NCBI GenBank assembly: GCA_919902745.1
Contig: CAKKRN010000260.1
Span: forward strand, 2,119 to 12,326
Origin: Syntrophaceae bacterium
Lineage (GTDB): Bacteria > Desulfobacterota > Syntrophia > Syntrophales > UBA5619
Reading direction: 5' to 3'
Length of the DNA: 10,208 nucleotides
The translations under genes and the position numbers were made by a program. Numbering within the stretch: the stretch's first letter is position 1; every line of letters begins with the position of its first letter. This document shows positions 1 to 6,924 of the stretch, piece by piece. Below the pieces are notes generated by a model that searched no databases, was not told the DNA's origin, and worked only from the letters and a program-made list of their open reading frames with translations.

Positions 1-398
1 GTCTTCAGCATGGTTGCGAGCCGGTCGTGGATCAGCTGCGAAGCGAGGTTGTTCCCCGACGTCCCGACCATGATGGAGACCGCCGTGATCTCCTTCTCCA
101 CATAATCGACCGAGATTCGAACCTTTTCGTCATGGATCATCGCCGTGAAGGCGCCCTGGGCGATCTTTCGGATCCGTTCGACATCGGTCGCCTTCATCCC
201 GGTCAGGGTTTTCTCGCAGGCCGGCCAAACCTTATCGAAGGGGAAGTTGTAGGTCGCCCGCAGGTAACCTTCCGTGTAGATGAATTCCCCCGAACGGATG
301 CCGATCGTCTTGGCCCCGACGGTGAGGGCGGTGTCGCAGCCCGCGATCAGCAGGAGTGCCGGGATGAGGAACGCCGTCCAAAGAAGCCTTTTTTTCAT
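1..398 (-). CDS. DUF3568-like small lipoprotein (3' end beyond window)
   Basis: A lipoprotein of at least 132 residues with no recognised biochemical function. The ATG at 398-396 opens MKKRLLWTAFLIPALLLIAGC, a short positively charged start, a hydrophobic stretch and a lipobox (IAGC) whose Cys21 would be lipidated, placing the protein in the envelope. The mature part (GEFIYTEGYLRATY, then FDKVWPACEKTL) and later alternating strands (VRISVDYVEKEITAVSIMVG) resemble the DUF3568 family of roughly 130-residue lipoproteins; that assignment is from memory of the family pattern. If it is right, only a few residues are missing past the window edge. The start is supported by purine-rich repeats (AAAGGAAGGAAGG) just upstream. 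The gene begins 19 bases after the rhomboid gene stops, so it is probably the last visible gene of that operon. The frame is open to the window edge with no stop. Confidence 0.75.
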   Translation of the reverse strand, partial: MKKRLLWTAFLIPALLLIAGCDTALTVGAKTIGIRSGEFIYTEGYLRATYNFPFDKVWPACEKTLTGMKATDVERIRKIAQGAFTAMIHDEKVRISVDYVEKEITAVSIMVGTSGNNLASQLIHDRLATMLK

Positions 399-417
399 GG
401 TCCTTCCTTCCTTTCTT

Positions 418-1251
418 TTACAAAACCACCTGATAAATCGCCTGGATGACCGCCCAGAGAAGGGCGGCCGCCGCAATCACGATGCTTCCCGTTCCAAGGA
501 TCCGGTGGATCGATGTTTCCTTTCGCCGTTCGCGGTAGCCGGTGATGAACGCAAGCAGGAGGCCGGAGATAATCCCCCCCCCATGCGCCCAGTTGTTGAT
601 CCCGGGAATGAAGAGACCAAAGAGGACCAGCCCGACGACCCACCCCATGGCCTGACGGTAGATCGCCTCTCCGTAGAAGCCGCCCCGGCTCTTGCCGTAG
701 TAGAGAATGGCGCCGATCAGGCCGCAGACGGGCGCCGAGGCGCCGATGGTGAAGGGGACGCCGGCGAGATAAGAGACGAAGAAGCCGGCAACGCCGGTCC
801 AGACGTACAGGATCGCGAAGCGATGCAAGCCGAACGCATCGAGGACAAAAGGCGCGAGTTGTCGCAGGGCCATCATGTTGAAGAAGATGTGCAGGATTCC
901 CCCGTGGAGGAAGGCGGCAGAGATGAGGGTCCACCAGCGGCCGTAGGCGATCGGGAGCGTTCCGGTCGCGCCGAGGAGGAAGAGGCTTCCGTCGGAAGGG
1001 GAGAGAAACGTCATCGGATTGGCGGAAAGGCCGAGCGCCGCCGGGTTGAGCAGCAGCGAAAAGAGGTAGAAGGCGGCATTGATGGAGATGATGGCCATGA
1101 CCGGATCGAAGCGGCGCAGGGAGATCACCGCCGCGAATGCCCTTTTCCAGGGGGCGCCGGGGCGGGCGATCCCGCAGTAAGGACAGGCCGGTTCGTCGTT
1201 GCTGATCAGTCTCCGGCAGTTTGGGCAGAGCATCGATTTCTTTTCGATCAT
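418..1251 (-). CDS. Rhomboid-family intramembrane serine protease with N-terminal zinc ribbon
   Basis: A 277-residue membrane protein predicted to cleave transmembrane substrates within the bilayer. Residues 9-26 hold two CxxC pairs (CPNC and CPYC), a zinc ribbon on the presumed cytoplasmic side. The rhomboid core follows: RWWT near 105-108, then HGGILHIFFN with H116, H121 and N125 spaced as in GlpG (oxyanion hole), the nucleophile Ser172 in GASAPVCGLIGA, and the partner His223 in NWAHGGG. About six hydrophobic segments cover roughly 50-70, 108-140, 145-166, 169-185, 201-217 and 220-237, with one extra near 255-275. The usual GxSG is GASA here, so the Gly after the nucleophile is Ala. The ATG at 1251 begins 5 bases after the TraB-family gene stops; a second ATG at 1233 (MLCPNC) is possible and no strong ribosome site decides. 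A much longer open frame upstream is read-through of the TraB gene in another frame and is not real. Confidence 0.88.
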   Translation of the reverse strand: MIEKKSMLCPNCRRLISNDEPACPYCGIARPGAPWKRAFAAVISLRRFDPVMAIISINAAFYLFSLLLNPAALGLSANPMTFLSPSDGSLFLLGATGTLPIAYGRWWTLISAAFLHGGILHIFFNMMALRQLAPFVLDAFGLHRFAILYVWTGVAGFFVSYLAGVPFTIGASAPVCGLIGAILYYGKSRGGFYGEAIYRQAMGWVVGLVLFGLFIPGINNWAHGGGIISGLLLAFITGYRERRKETSIHRILGTGSIVIAAAALLWAVIQAIYQVVL

Positions 1252-1256
1252 ACCGT

Positions 1257-2414
1257 TTATATGAACCTCATGATTACCGGAATCGCAACGAAGGTCCCGA
1301 TGGAGGTGGTTAGATTGACGACAGCGACCAGCAGAAGCAGGCGTGTGATCTTGTTCCGGAAAAACCCCCGGACGGAGACGATGTCGTCCTGGAGGGCCAG
1401 AAAATCCTTCACCTGCGGTTTGCGGAGCGTCGCCTCCGTCAGGCCGGCGACCCAACCCGCGGCGATCAGCGGGTGCAGGGTCGTGATGGGGGCGGCGATC
1501 GCGGAAGCCAAAATGGTGAGCGGGTGGGCCAGAAGGATCAGCGCCCCGAGTCCAGCAAAAGAGGCGGTGATGACCGCCCACCAGGTGATCATCTTCAGAC
1601 TGGCCTGGGAGCCGGAATAGAAAAAGCCGGCGATGAAGAGGCCCACGATGGCCAGCGAAAAGAACCAGCCGGCGAATCTTCCCCAGAGGCCCTTTTCGGG
1701 AATCCGATTCAGCGATTCGATGTCGATCTCCTCCCCAAAATGCTTTTGAATGCCCGGCACGTGTCCCGCACCCACGACCGCCACGATCCTTGCGCCCGGC
1801 GCATGGCCGATGGTGTGGGCGAGATAAAGGTCCCGCTCGTCGATCAGTGTCGTCTTCAGCCCCGGAAGCTTCTCTCCCACGGACTGGAGGGCGAGTTCGA
1901 GGACGTCGTGTTGTTTGAGTTTCTCGATCTCCTCCTCGGTGATCTCCTCGGTGGCGAACAGCGAGATGAGGACGTCGGGAAGGAACTTCACCTTGCTCCA
2001 GAAACCCATCTTCCGCCATGTCCGCAGCAGCGTCACCCGGATCTCCCGGTCCGCGAGCACAATCTCCGCGCCGACGGCCGAGGCCCGGTCGATCGCCCGG
2101 AGCATCTCTTCACCCGGGGTGATGTTGAATTTCTGGGCGATCTTCCGCTGCAGGGAGGCCATGATGAGTTGGGAGAGGAGGATGCTTGTCCGCTTTTCGC
2201 GGATGACCTTCACGATGTCGGTCTCCTGCCACTTGTCCCGCTGGCGGATCGCCTCATAGCGGGGCTGGCAGAGTTCGACGCAGACCGTGTCCGGTTTTTC
2301 TTCATCGATGATCCGCTCCACCAGATCGGCGCTTTCGCGCGAGACGTGGGCCGTACCGATCAGGATGATCTCCCGGCCCTCCAGTGCGATTCGGTGGACG
2401 TTTTCGTGTTCCAA
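1257..2414 (-). CDS. TraB/PrgY-family membrane protein
   Basis: A 385-residue TraB-family protein. Enterococcal TraB/PrgY limits pheromone signalling, and the wider superfamily (TIKI/TraB) has been proposed to contain metal-dependent peptidases; the substrate here is unknown. N-terminal domain (about 8-235): GTAHVS at 20-25 with the GxxH signature, CVELC around Glu47, ADREIRVTLLR around Asp122-Arg123, and GAGHVPGI at 215-222. The C-terminal part (about 247-385) has four hydrophobic stretches, with conserved-looking HPLTILASAIAAP and a second HPLIAAGWVAGL. The total length matches bacterial and archaeal members. No ATG or GTG lies in frame between the cyclase stop and the conserved domain. TTG at 2414 is chosen because GGAAGG (2424-2429) sits nine bases upstream and the conserved domain starts right after. 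The next gene in the operon starts 5 bases after its stop. Confidence 0.87.
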   Translation of the reverse strand: MEHENVHRIALEGREIILIGTAHVSRESADLVERIIDEEKPDTVCVELCQPRYEAIRQRDKWQETDIVKVIREKRTSILLSQLIMASLQRKIAQKFNITPGEEMLRAIDRASAVGAEIVLADREIRVTLLRTWRKMGFWSKVKFLPDVLISLFATEEITEEEIEKLKQHDVLELALQSVGEKLPGLKTTLIDERDLYLAHTIGHAPGARIVAVVGAGHVPGIQKHFGEEIDIESLNRIPEKGLWGRFAGWFFSLAIVGLFIAGFFYSGSQASLKMITWWAVITASFAGLGALILLAHPLTILASAIAAPITTLHPLIAAGWVAGLTEATLRKPQVKDFLALQDDIVSVRGFFRNKITRLLLLVAVVNLTTSIGTFVAIPVIMRFI

Positions 2415-2423
2415 GAGGATTTT

Positions 2424-2429
2424 CCTTCC
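2424..2429 (-). promoter_or_regulatory. Ribosome binding site deciding the TTG start of the TraB-family gene
   Basis: GGAAGG on the minus strand ends nine bases before TTG at 2414-2412. The only upstream in-frame ATG (2618) lies inside the cyclase gene and would add 68 residues with no family likeness, so this site supports the rare TTG start. Confidence 0.6.
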
Positions 2430-2530
2430 ATCCAACTTTTTTTTGAGGTCATTAGCAGCATTTGCCGCGCATGTAAAGGGAAATGGTTTACGGATGTTCG
2501 GGAAGATGCTAAGAAGACTCCAATAATGGG

Positions 2531-5143
2531 TTATCGAAGTGACCCGTTTCCGGTGCGGGGCTGACTGCCGAGGAGCTCGTAGATCCGGAGCTCGCCGAGG
2601 GTGCTTCCCACATCGCACTTGCCGATCTCCCGGACGTCGAGGATCGACTCCACGACGGCCTGAAGGGTCTTTTCACTGATCAGGATGCCGTTCGGCCGGG
2701 ATTTGGTCAGATCCTGCAGCCGGAAGACGGCGTTTACCGAATCGCCGATGACGGTGTAATCCATCTTCTTCTCGAAGCCGATGTTGCCGACGACCGCCTC
2801 TCCCGTGTGGATGCTGATACCCATGGCGAGCGGGGCATCGAGCTCTCCGGTGAAGTGGCCGTTGACGGCTGCGAGGCTCCCCTTCATCTCCAGGGCGGCG
2901 GCGACGGCGTTGTCGGCGTCGGTCTTCCCGGAGATCGGCGCTCCGAAGAGGGCCAGAAAGCCGTCGCCCAGGTACTTGTCGACGATCCCCCCATGGTTGA
3001 AAACGATATCGCCCATGCAGCCAAAAAAGTGGTTCAGCATTGCGACGGTCCGCTGGGGGCCGATCTTTTGGGAGAGGATTGAAAAGCTGCGGATGTCGAT
3101 GTTCAGAAGCGTCAGGATCTTCAGCTCCTCGATCAGCGGCTTCTCTTCCCCGGCATTGTGGATGATCTTGTCCACGATCTCCCTTGGGACGAATTTCTGG
3201 AACATCTTCCGGATGCCCCGTTCGTGTTCGGCCATGGAGAGGGTCTCGCGGTAGAGCTGCGAGTTCTCCAGCGCAATGCTGACCGAGGTCGCGATGGACT
3301 GGAGGAGGTGGAGGTCGTCGTCGTTGAAATCGCCGCTGATCTTGTTGAGAACCTCGATCACGCCGAGGACCTTTCCCCGGGAGATGAGCGGTACGCAGAG
3401 GGCCGAACGGGTCCGGAAGCCGATCTGCCGATCGAAATCGGGGGTGAAATGCCGGGAACTCTGCGTATCCCGGACGATGATCGGCTCGCCGCGGGCGGCG
3501 GAATAGCCGGCGATTCCCTGACCGAGACGGATACGGAAGGAGTTGAGGATGGTCGTGTCGATTGCGGGGTCGACGTTGAAGGCGACTTTGAAGGCCAGTT
3601 CATCTCCTTCCAGCAGGAGCAATGAACCCGCCTCCACATTCACAATCGTCCGGATCATGTCCATGGTATGTTTGAGAACCTCCTGCCGGTCGAAGGTCGA
3701 TGCGGCGAGGATGCTGCCGATCTGTTTGATCGAATCCATCTCCTGATCCCGCTTATTGATTGAGGAGGAGAGACGGTTCTTTTCGATCGCGAGGGGCAGC
3801 AGGGAGGCGATCTCCTCCACCTGTTCTTCGCACCCGTTCAGGGCGCCGGCCCGGAAGGCGCCGAGGGCGAGAATCCCCGTCACCACGCCCCCGATCTTCA
3901 ACGGTACGAGAAGGGCGTCATGGATCCCCGGTTTGACCAGCAGTTCCTGTTCGAGCGGATGCTGCAGCGCAGACGGATGGTCGATGGCCAGGATATTCCC
4001 CTGCCGGACGACCCCTTCCAGGGAGGATCCGGCAATATTGTACCCCCCGTTCCGGGTGAGACCGATCGGGACGGGGGAGAGGATGTCCAGAACGCCGGCC
4101 TGATCCGGCGTCTCTTTCCGGATTTCCAAGATCACCGCGACGTCAAAGGGAACCTCTTCTCGGAACTGGTTCAGGACGGCATGGAGGAGTTCGCTGTTCC
4201 GGAGACTGGAGCCCAAGGTCTTGCAGATGCCGGTGACGGTCGCGAGTTGCTGACGGTTCTTCCGGTCCCGTTTCACCAGACTCAGGTTGTCGTAGGCGAA
4301 AGCGGCGTTGCTGAGAAGCGGCGTCAGGACGTCGGTATCCTCCAACGTGAAGGGGATGTCCGACTCCCGGCGGGAGAGGGTGAGGACCCCGAAGACCTCC
4401 TGAATTCCCTTGAGCGGCATGCAGAGGAAGGCTTTGGTCGCGTAATGGGGGCGATTCCCGCGTCCGAAGCGGTTGTCTGTTTCGATGTCGCCGATCAGGA
4501 GAGGGGATTTGTTGATCACGGCGAACTTGGCGATACTCGTCGCAAAATCGACACGGTCTCCGATCTTGACGAGGTCTCCCAGTCCGTAGGTGGCATGGAT
4601 CACGAAGGTTTCCCGTTCTTTCCCCTCCAGGATCAGGACGGAACCGACATCGGCGTTGGTCAGTTTCAGAGCCCGTTCCAGGGTGATCGCGAACAGATCC
4701 TCACTATCAAAGGTGACGTAACAGAGATCGGAGAGTTCCTTCAGTGTGGATAGCTGCGAGGTCCGTTTTTCAAGATTGCTGAAGCTGTTCCGGAGCTCAT
4801 TCTCGACGGTCCGAAAAGACTGGACGATTTCCTGCAGTTCGTCGGCGGCGGTCGGTCGCTTGAACCCCTCGATATCCTTTGCCAATGATTCTGAAATCGT
4901 TTTTGATGTATTGCGGATGCCGTCGAAAATCTGGCGGATGAGGACGTATCCGGCAAGCGAGGAGGTCAGCAGCGCGAGGATGAATACCGGAATGAAATGG
5001 TCTTGCAGGAGATCATATTTCAGACCGAAGTAGAGGAGTCCGAGAAGCGGCACGAAGAAGAAAAGCGCGAAGATGATGGACAACCGATAGTAAAGCCCTT
5101 TGCTTTCCATGGAGAGGTCAAACATCTTTTTCTTGAGATTCAT
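2531..5143 (-). CDS. Membrane-anchored class III adenylate cyclase with HAMP-like linker and three GAF domains
   Basis: An 870-residue predicted cyclase making cAMP from ATP. Two helices (22-41 and 50-70) are joined by a short loop, so there is no large periplasmic sensor. A HAMP-like segment follows (about 66-125, with DELQEIVQSF at 101-110). Three GAF domains lie at about 140-285, 310-455 and 480-630, then a linker (KMFQKFVPREIVDKI) and the catalytic domain at about 670-860. Metal-binding Asp683 (NIDIRSFS) and Asp727 (KYLGDG) are present. The substrate-selecting pair is Lys723 and Thr797 (MDYTVIGD), the class IIIb pattern, and transition-state residues Asn804 and Arg808 (NAVFR) are kept, so it looks active and ATP-specific. 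The start ATG at 5143 has AGGAG (5151-5155) seven bases upstream; the longer open frame to 5344 overlaps the divergent tatD gene. The signal sensed by the GAF domains cannot be read from the sequence. Guanylate cyclase activity is less likely. Confidence 0.92.
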   Translation of the reverse strand: MNLKKKMFDLSMESKGLYYRLSIIFALFFFVPLLGLLYFGLKYDLLQDHFIPVFILALLTSSLAGYVLIRQIFDGIRNTSKTISESLAKDIEGFKRPTAADELQEIVQSFRTVENELRNSFSNLEKRTSQLSTLKELSDLCYVTFDSEDLFAITLERALKLTNADVGSVLILEGKERETFVIHATYGLGDLVKIGDRVDFATSIAKFAVINKSPLLIGDIETDNRFGRGNRPHYATKAFLCMPLKGIQEVFGVLTLSRRESDIPFTLEDTDVLTPLLSNAAFAYDNLSLVKRDRKNRQQLATVTGICKTLGSSLRNSELLHAVLNQFREEVPFDVAVILEIRKETPDQAGVLDILSPVPIGLTRNGGYNIAGSSLEGVVRQGNILAIDHPSALQHPLEQELLVKPGIHDALLVPLKIGGVVTGILALGAFRAGALNGCEEQVEEIASLLPLAIEKNRLSSSINKRDQEMDSIKQIGSILAASTFDRQEVLKHTMDMIRTIVNVEAGSLLLLEGDELAFKVAFNVDPAIDTTILNSFRIRLGQGIAGYSAARGEPIIVRDTQSSRHFTPDFDRQIGFRTRSALCVPLISRGKVLGVIEVLNKISGDFNDDDLHLLQSIATSVSIALENSQLYRETLSMAEHERGIRKMFQKFVPREIVDKIIHNAGEEKPLIEELKILTLLNIDIRSFSILSQKIGPQRTVAMLNHFFGCMGDIVFNHGGIVDKYLGDGFLALFGAPISGKTDADNAVAAALEMKGSLAAVNGHFTGELDAPLAMGISIHTGEAVVGNIGFEKKMDYTVIGDSVNAVFRLQDLTKSRPNGILISEKTLQAVVESILDVREIGKCDVGSTLGELRIYELLGSQPRTGNGSLR

Positions 5144-5184
5144 GGTGGATCTCCTGTAAGTACTTTCCGATGAACCACATATGA

Positions 5185-5190
5185 ATTCTA
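5185..5190 (-). promoter_or_regulatory. Candidate -10 element for the cyclase operon
   Basis: TAGAAT on the minus strand matches five of six bases of the sigma-70 -10 consensus and sits about 42 bases before the cyclase ATG, in the 97-base AT-richer gap between the divergent cyclase and tatD genes. No good -35 hexamer is found 16-18 bases upstream (only a T-rich stretch), so this is weak. No convincing promoter for tatD was seen in the same gap. Confidence 0.25.
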
Positions 5191-5240
5191 ACAGATCTGG
5201 TTGGGAAAAAACAGAAAATTCACGGGGGCGGGGAGATTCC

Positions 5241-6020
5241 ATGACGATCGACAGCCATGCACACCTGGAGATGGAGGCCTTTGACGGCGACCGGGAGGCG
5301 GTTATCGGGAGGGCGGCGGCGGCCGGCCTGACGGCGATCATCACCGTCGGAACGACACTTCCCGATTGCGAAAAGGCGGTATCGCTCGCCCGCCTTTATC
5401 CGCTCGTCCATGCAGCCGTTGGCATCCACCCCCATGAGGTAAAGGGGATCGACGCCGGGACCTATGACGCCCTCCGGATTCTTGCCAGGCAGGTGAAGGT
5501 GGTTGCGATCGGTGAGATCGGCCTCGATTTCTTCTACGACCTCTCCCCGCGGGAGATCCAGCTCCGGCGGTTTGCGGAGCAGCTCGACCTCGCAGACGAA
5601 CTGGACCTCCCCGTGATCATCCACGACCGGGATGCCCATGCCGAAACGCTTGCGATCCTCAGGCAGCGGAAGGGCCGTCTGCGGGGGGTTCTCCACTGTT
5701 TTTCCGGGGATCCGGCGATGGCCCGGGAGTGCGTCGCGCTGGGATTTCATCTCTCCGTGGCCGGCCCGGTGACCTACCGGAAGGCGGATCAGCTCCGGGC
5801 GGTGGCCCGGAAGATCCCTGCGGAGAGGCTTCTCATCGAGACGGACGCCCCCTACCTCGCCCCACAGCCGTACCGGGGGAAGCGCAACGAGCCGGCCTAT
5901 GTCGTAGAGACGGCCCGCTGCCTGGCGGAGATCCGTGGCATGGCGGTCGGAGAGCTGGAACGGGTGACGGAGGAGAACGCCCGCCGGCTCTTCGGCCTTG
6001 GCGGGAAGAAATCGACTTGA
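5241..6020 (+). CDS. tatD: TatD-family metal-dependent hydrolase (putative DNase)
   Basis: A 259-residue TIM-barrel metal-dependent hydrolase of the TatD family; characterised members are Mg-dependent 3'-5' exonucleases acting on DNA in the cytoplasm. All expected metal ligands are visible: His6 and His8 in SHAHLEM, Glu92 in GEIGLDFFYD, His128 in VIIHDRDA, His152 in LHCFSGD, and Asp202 in ETDAPYLAP. YRGKRNEPAYV near 211-221 is also typical of the family. Length equals the family norm. ATG 5241 is chosen over an upstream in-frame ATG at 5181 because GGGGAG (5230-5235) precedes it by five bases and the conserved domain begins at once; the extra 20 residues would be AT-rich non-coding-like sequence. 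It is divergent from the cyclase gene and followed by the TPP riboswitch. Which physiological substrate it uses cannot be told from sequence. Confidence 0.93.
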   Translation: MTIDSHAHLEMEAFDGDREAVIGRAAAAGLTAIITVGTTLPDCEKAVSLARLYPLVHAAVGIHPHEVKGIDAGTYDALRILARQVKVVAIGEIGLDFFYDLSPREIQLRRFAEQLDLADELDLPVIIHDRDAHAETLAILRQRKGRLRGVLHCFSGDPAMARECVALGFHLSVAGPVTYRKADQLRAVARKIPAERLLIETDAPYLAPQPYRGKRNEPAYVVETARCLAEIRGMAVGELERVTEENARRLFGLGGKKST

Positions 6021-6045
6021 TTTCGGAGAGGGTTTGGAGTAGGAA
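6017..6045 (+). promoter_or_regulatory. Weak candidate promoter for the thiamine operon leader
   Basis: TTGATT (6017-6022, overlapping the tatD stop) and TAGGAA (6040-6045) are spaced 17 bases apart and would start transcription just upstream of the TPP aptamer, as a riboswitch leader needs. They match the sigma-70 hexamers at only four and three of six positions. Transcription from upstream of tatD is the alternative. Confidence 0.2.
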
Positions 6046-6060
6046 AAAGGCGCGTAAGCG

Positions 6061-6132
6061 CAAGGGGCGCCGATTCAGGCTGAGAAGATACCCTTTGAAC
6101 CTGACCTGGGTAATGCCAGCGTAGGGAATGGC
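6061..6132 (+). ncRNA. TPP riboswitch (THI element) aptamer
   Basis: The leader carries the hallmark conserved strings of the thiamine pyrophosphate aptamer in order: GGGGCGCC (6064-6071), a short P3 hairpin (GCC, six-base loop, GGC), CTGAGA (6080-6085; the pyrimidine-sensing loop), ACCCTTTGAACCTGA (6090-6104), the P5 hairpin CTGG...CCAG (6106-6119), and GCGTAGGGAA (6119-6128). P2 can form between 6067-6070 and 6119-6122. The closing P1 helix is not obvious. Its position directly upstream of thiamine pyrophosphokinase and ThiD genes agrees with TPP feedback control. The next stretch contains a terminator, so control is probably at transcription termination. Confidence 0.95.
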
Positions 6133-6174
6133 AGTGGTTGTGTTTTCGGTGCATAGATTCCGGGGCCATATCCC
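6124..6174 (+). promoter_or_regulatory. Predicted antiterminator of the TPP riboswitch
   Basis: GGGAATGGC at 6124-6132, which includes the conserved 3' strand of the aptamer, is complementary to GCCATATCCC at 6165-6174, the 5' arm of the terminator, giving nine base pairs with one bulged A (6170). The pairing excludes both the folded aptamer and the terminator. The inferred logic is that without TPP the antiterminator forms and the thiamine genes are read; with TPP the aptamer holds 6124-6128 and the terminator forms. The complementarity is seen directly; the mechanism is inferred. Confidence 0.65.
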
Positions 6175-6198
6175 ATCAGGGTATGGCTTTATTATTTT
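6165..6198 (+). terminator. Rho-independent terminator, expression platform of the TPP riboswitch
   Basis: GCCATA (6165-6170) pairs with TATGGC (6182-6187) and CCC (6172-6174) pairs with GGG (6179-6181) around an ATCA loop, with T6171 bulged. The hairpin is followed by a T-rich run (TTTATTATTTT, 6188-6198). It lies after the aptamer and 48 bases before the thiamine pyrophosphokinase start, the layout of an attenuator and not of a tatD-only terminator. It could also end transcripts coming from tatD. Confidence 0.85.
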
Positions 6199-6246
6199 GG
6201 ACTTTTCGGTTCTCCTTCCGAGATTTTGGCGCGACAGGGCGGTATC

Positions 6247-6924
6247 ATGAAGAAGGTGGTTTTTGTCATTTCCGGCGGGGAGCTGGGCGATCCGGTGTTT
6301 TTCCGGAAGCAGGTGGCGACGGCGGCGCCCACGGCGGTGGTCTGCGCCGACGGCGGGGCCCGTCACCTCGAGGCCGCGGGGATCCTTCCGGTCCTCATCG
6401 TCGGGGACATGGATTCTCTGGATTCCGCAAGCCAGGGGTATTATGAGGCGAAAGGCTGCCGGATCATCCGCCATCCGCGACGGAAGGATGAAACGGACAC
6501 GGAACTGGCACTCCACGAGGCATTCGCGATGGCGCCCACAGAGGTCTGGATCTGGGGCGCCCTCGGCCACCGCGTCGACCACACCCTGGCGAACATCTCC
6601 CTCCTCGTCCAGGGGAAGGAGAAGGGGATTGATGTCAAACTGATCGATGGGTGGTGCGAGCTGTTTCTGATCGACCGGCGGACGGTTCTCGAAGGGGAGG
6701 CCGGGCAGACCGTTTCGCTCTTTCCCTACGGGGGGCCGGCGGTCGGCGTCACACTGACGGGGTTTGAATTTCCGCTGACGAAGGCGGTCATGGAGGTCGG
6801 AAGCCCTTACGGGATCAGCAACCGCATGACGTCGGGGAAGGGGATCATCGAACTGGATTCGGGATGCCTCCTCGCGGTGAGGTATTTCAGACCCGGGGTT
6901 TTCCCGGGGGAGGTGAAGGGATGA
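6247..6924 (+). CDS. Thiamine pyrophosphokinase
   Basis: A 225-residue enzyme transferring pyrophosphate from ATP to thiamine to make TPP, in the cytoplasm. Family motifs appear in order: ADGGARHL (34-41), GDMDSLDS (53-60), the acidic active-site stretch [13 protein letters not shown] (80-92), [15 protein letters not shown] (103-117; the more usual second Gly of GGRxDH is His), then the C-terminal beta-domain with SLFPYGG (157-163), LTGFEFPL (170-177) and GISNRM (189-194) for thiamine binding. Length fits the prokaryotic TPK family. ATG 6247 is preferred, with AGGGCGG (6236-6242) upstream; an in-frame TTG at 6226 would add seven residues without a better ribosome site. It sits behind the TPP riboswitch and overlaps thiD by four bases, so the two are translationally coupled and repressed by the product TPP. 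It suggests salvage of preformed thiamine; thiE and thiL are not in the window. Confidence 0.93.
   Translation: MKKVVFVISGGELGDPVFFRKQVATAAPTAVVCADGGARHLEAAGILPVLIVGDMDSLDSASQGYYEAKGCRIIRHPRRKDETDTELALHEAFAMAPTEVWIWGALGHRVDHTLANISLLVQGKEKGIDVKLIDGWCELFLIDRRTVLEGEAGQTVSLFPYGGPAVGVTLTGFEFPLTKAVMEVGSPYGISNRMTSGKGIIELDSGCLLAVRYFRPGVFPGEVKG

Noticed and set aside
280..1620. Long plus-strand open frame (446 codons) across the rhomboid and TraB region
   Set aside because: Its product is highly charged and low in hydrophobic residues with no recognisable domain. It is antisense to two genes with complete motifs, which is usual for GC-rich DNA.
1252..2019. N-terminal extension of the rhomboid frame up to 2019, suggesting a fusion protein
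   Set aside because: The extension overlaps the TraB gene in another frame, is Arg-, Gly- and Asp-rich and has no domain. The zinc ribbon at 1251 marks the natural N-terminus.
2415..2530. Promoter-like TTTACA plus GCTAAT or TAATGA in the gap between the cyclase and TraB genes (minus strand)
   Set aside because: Spacing is 15 bases for the better -10 and the 17-base alternative is a poor hexamer. A promoter here is plausible but not supported well enough to list.
1473..2564. Plus-strand open frame (363 codons) opposite the TraB gene
   Set aside because: Rich in Asp, Arg and Gly without domain features and fully antisense to a clear TraB-family gene.
5156..5199. Run of small palindromes (AAGTACTT, CATATG, GAATTC, AGATCT) in the cyclase-tatD gap, resembling a cloning polylinker or an operator
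   Set aside because: The flanking sequence is ordinary genomic coding DNA on both sides and the sites are separate six- or eight-base palindromes without a shared repeat, so chance is the simplest reading.
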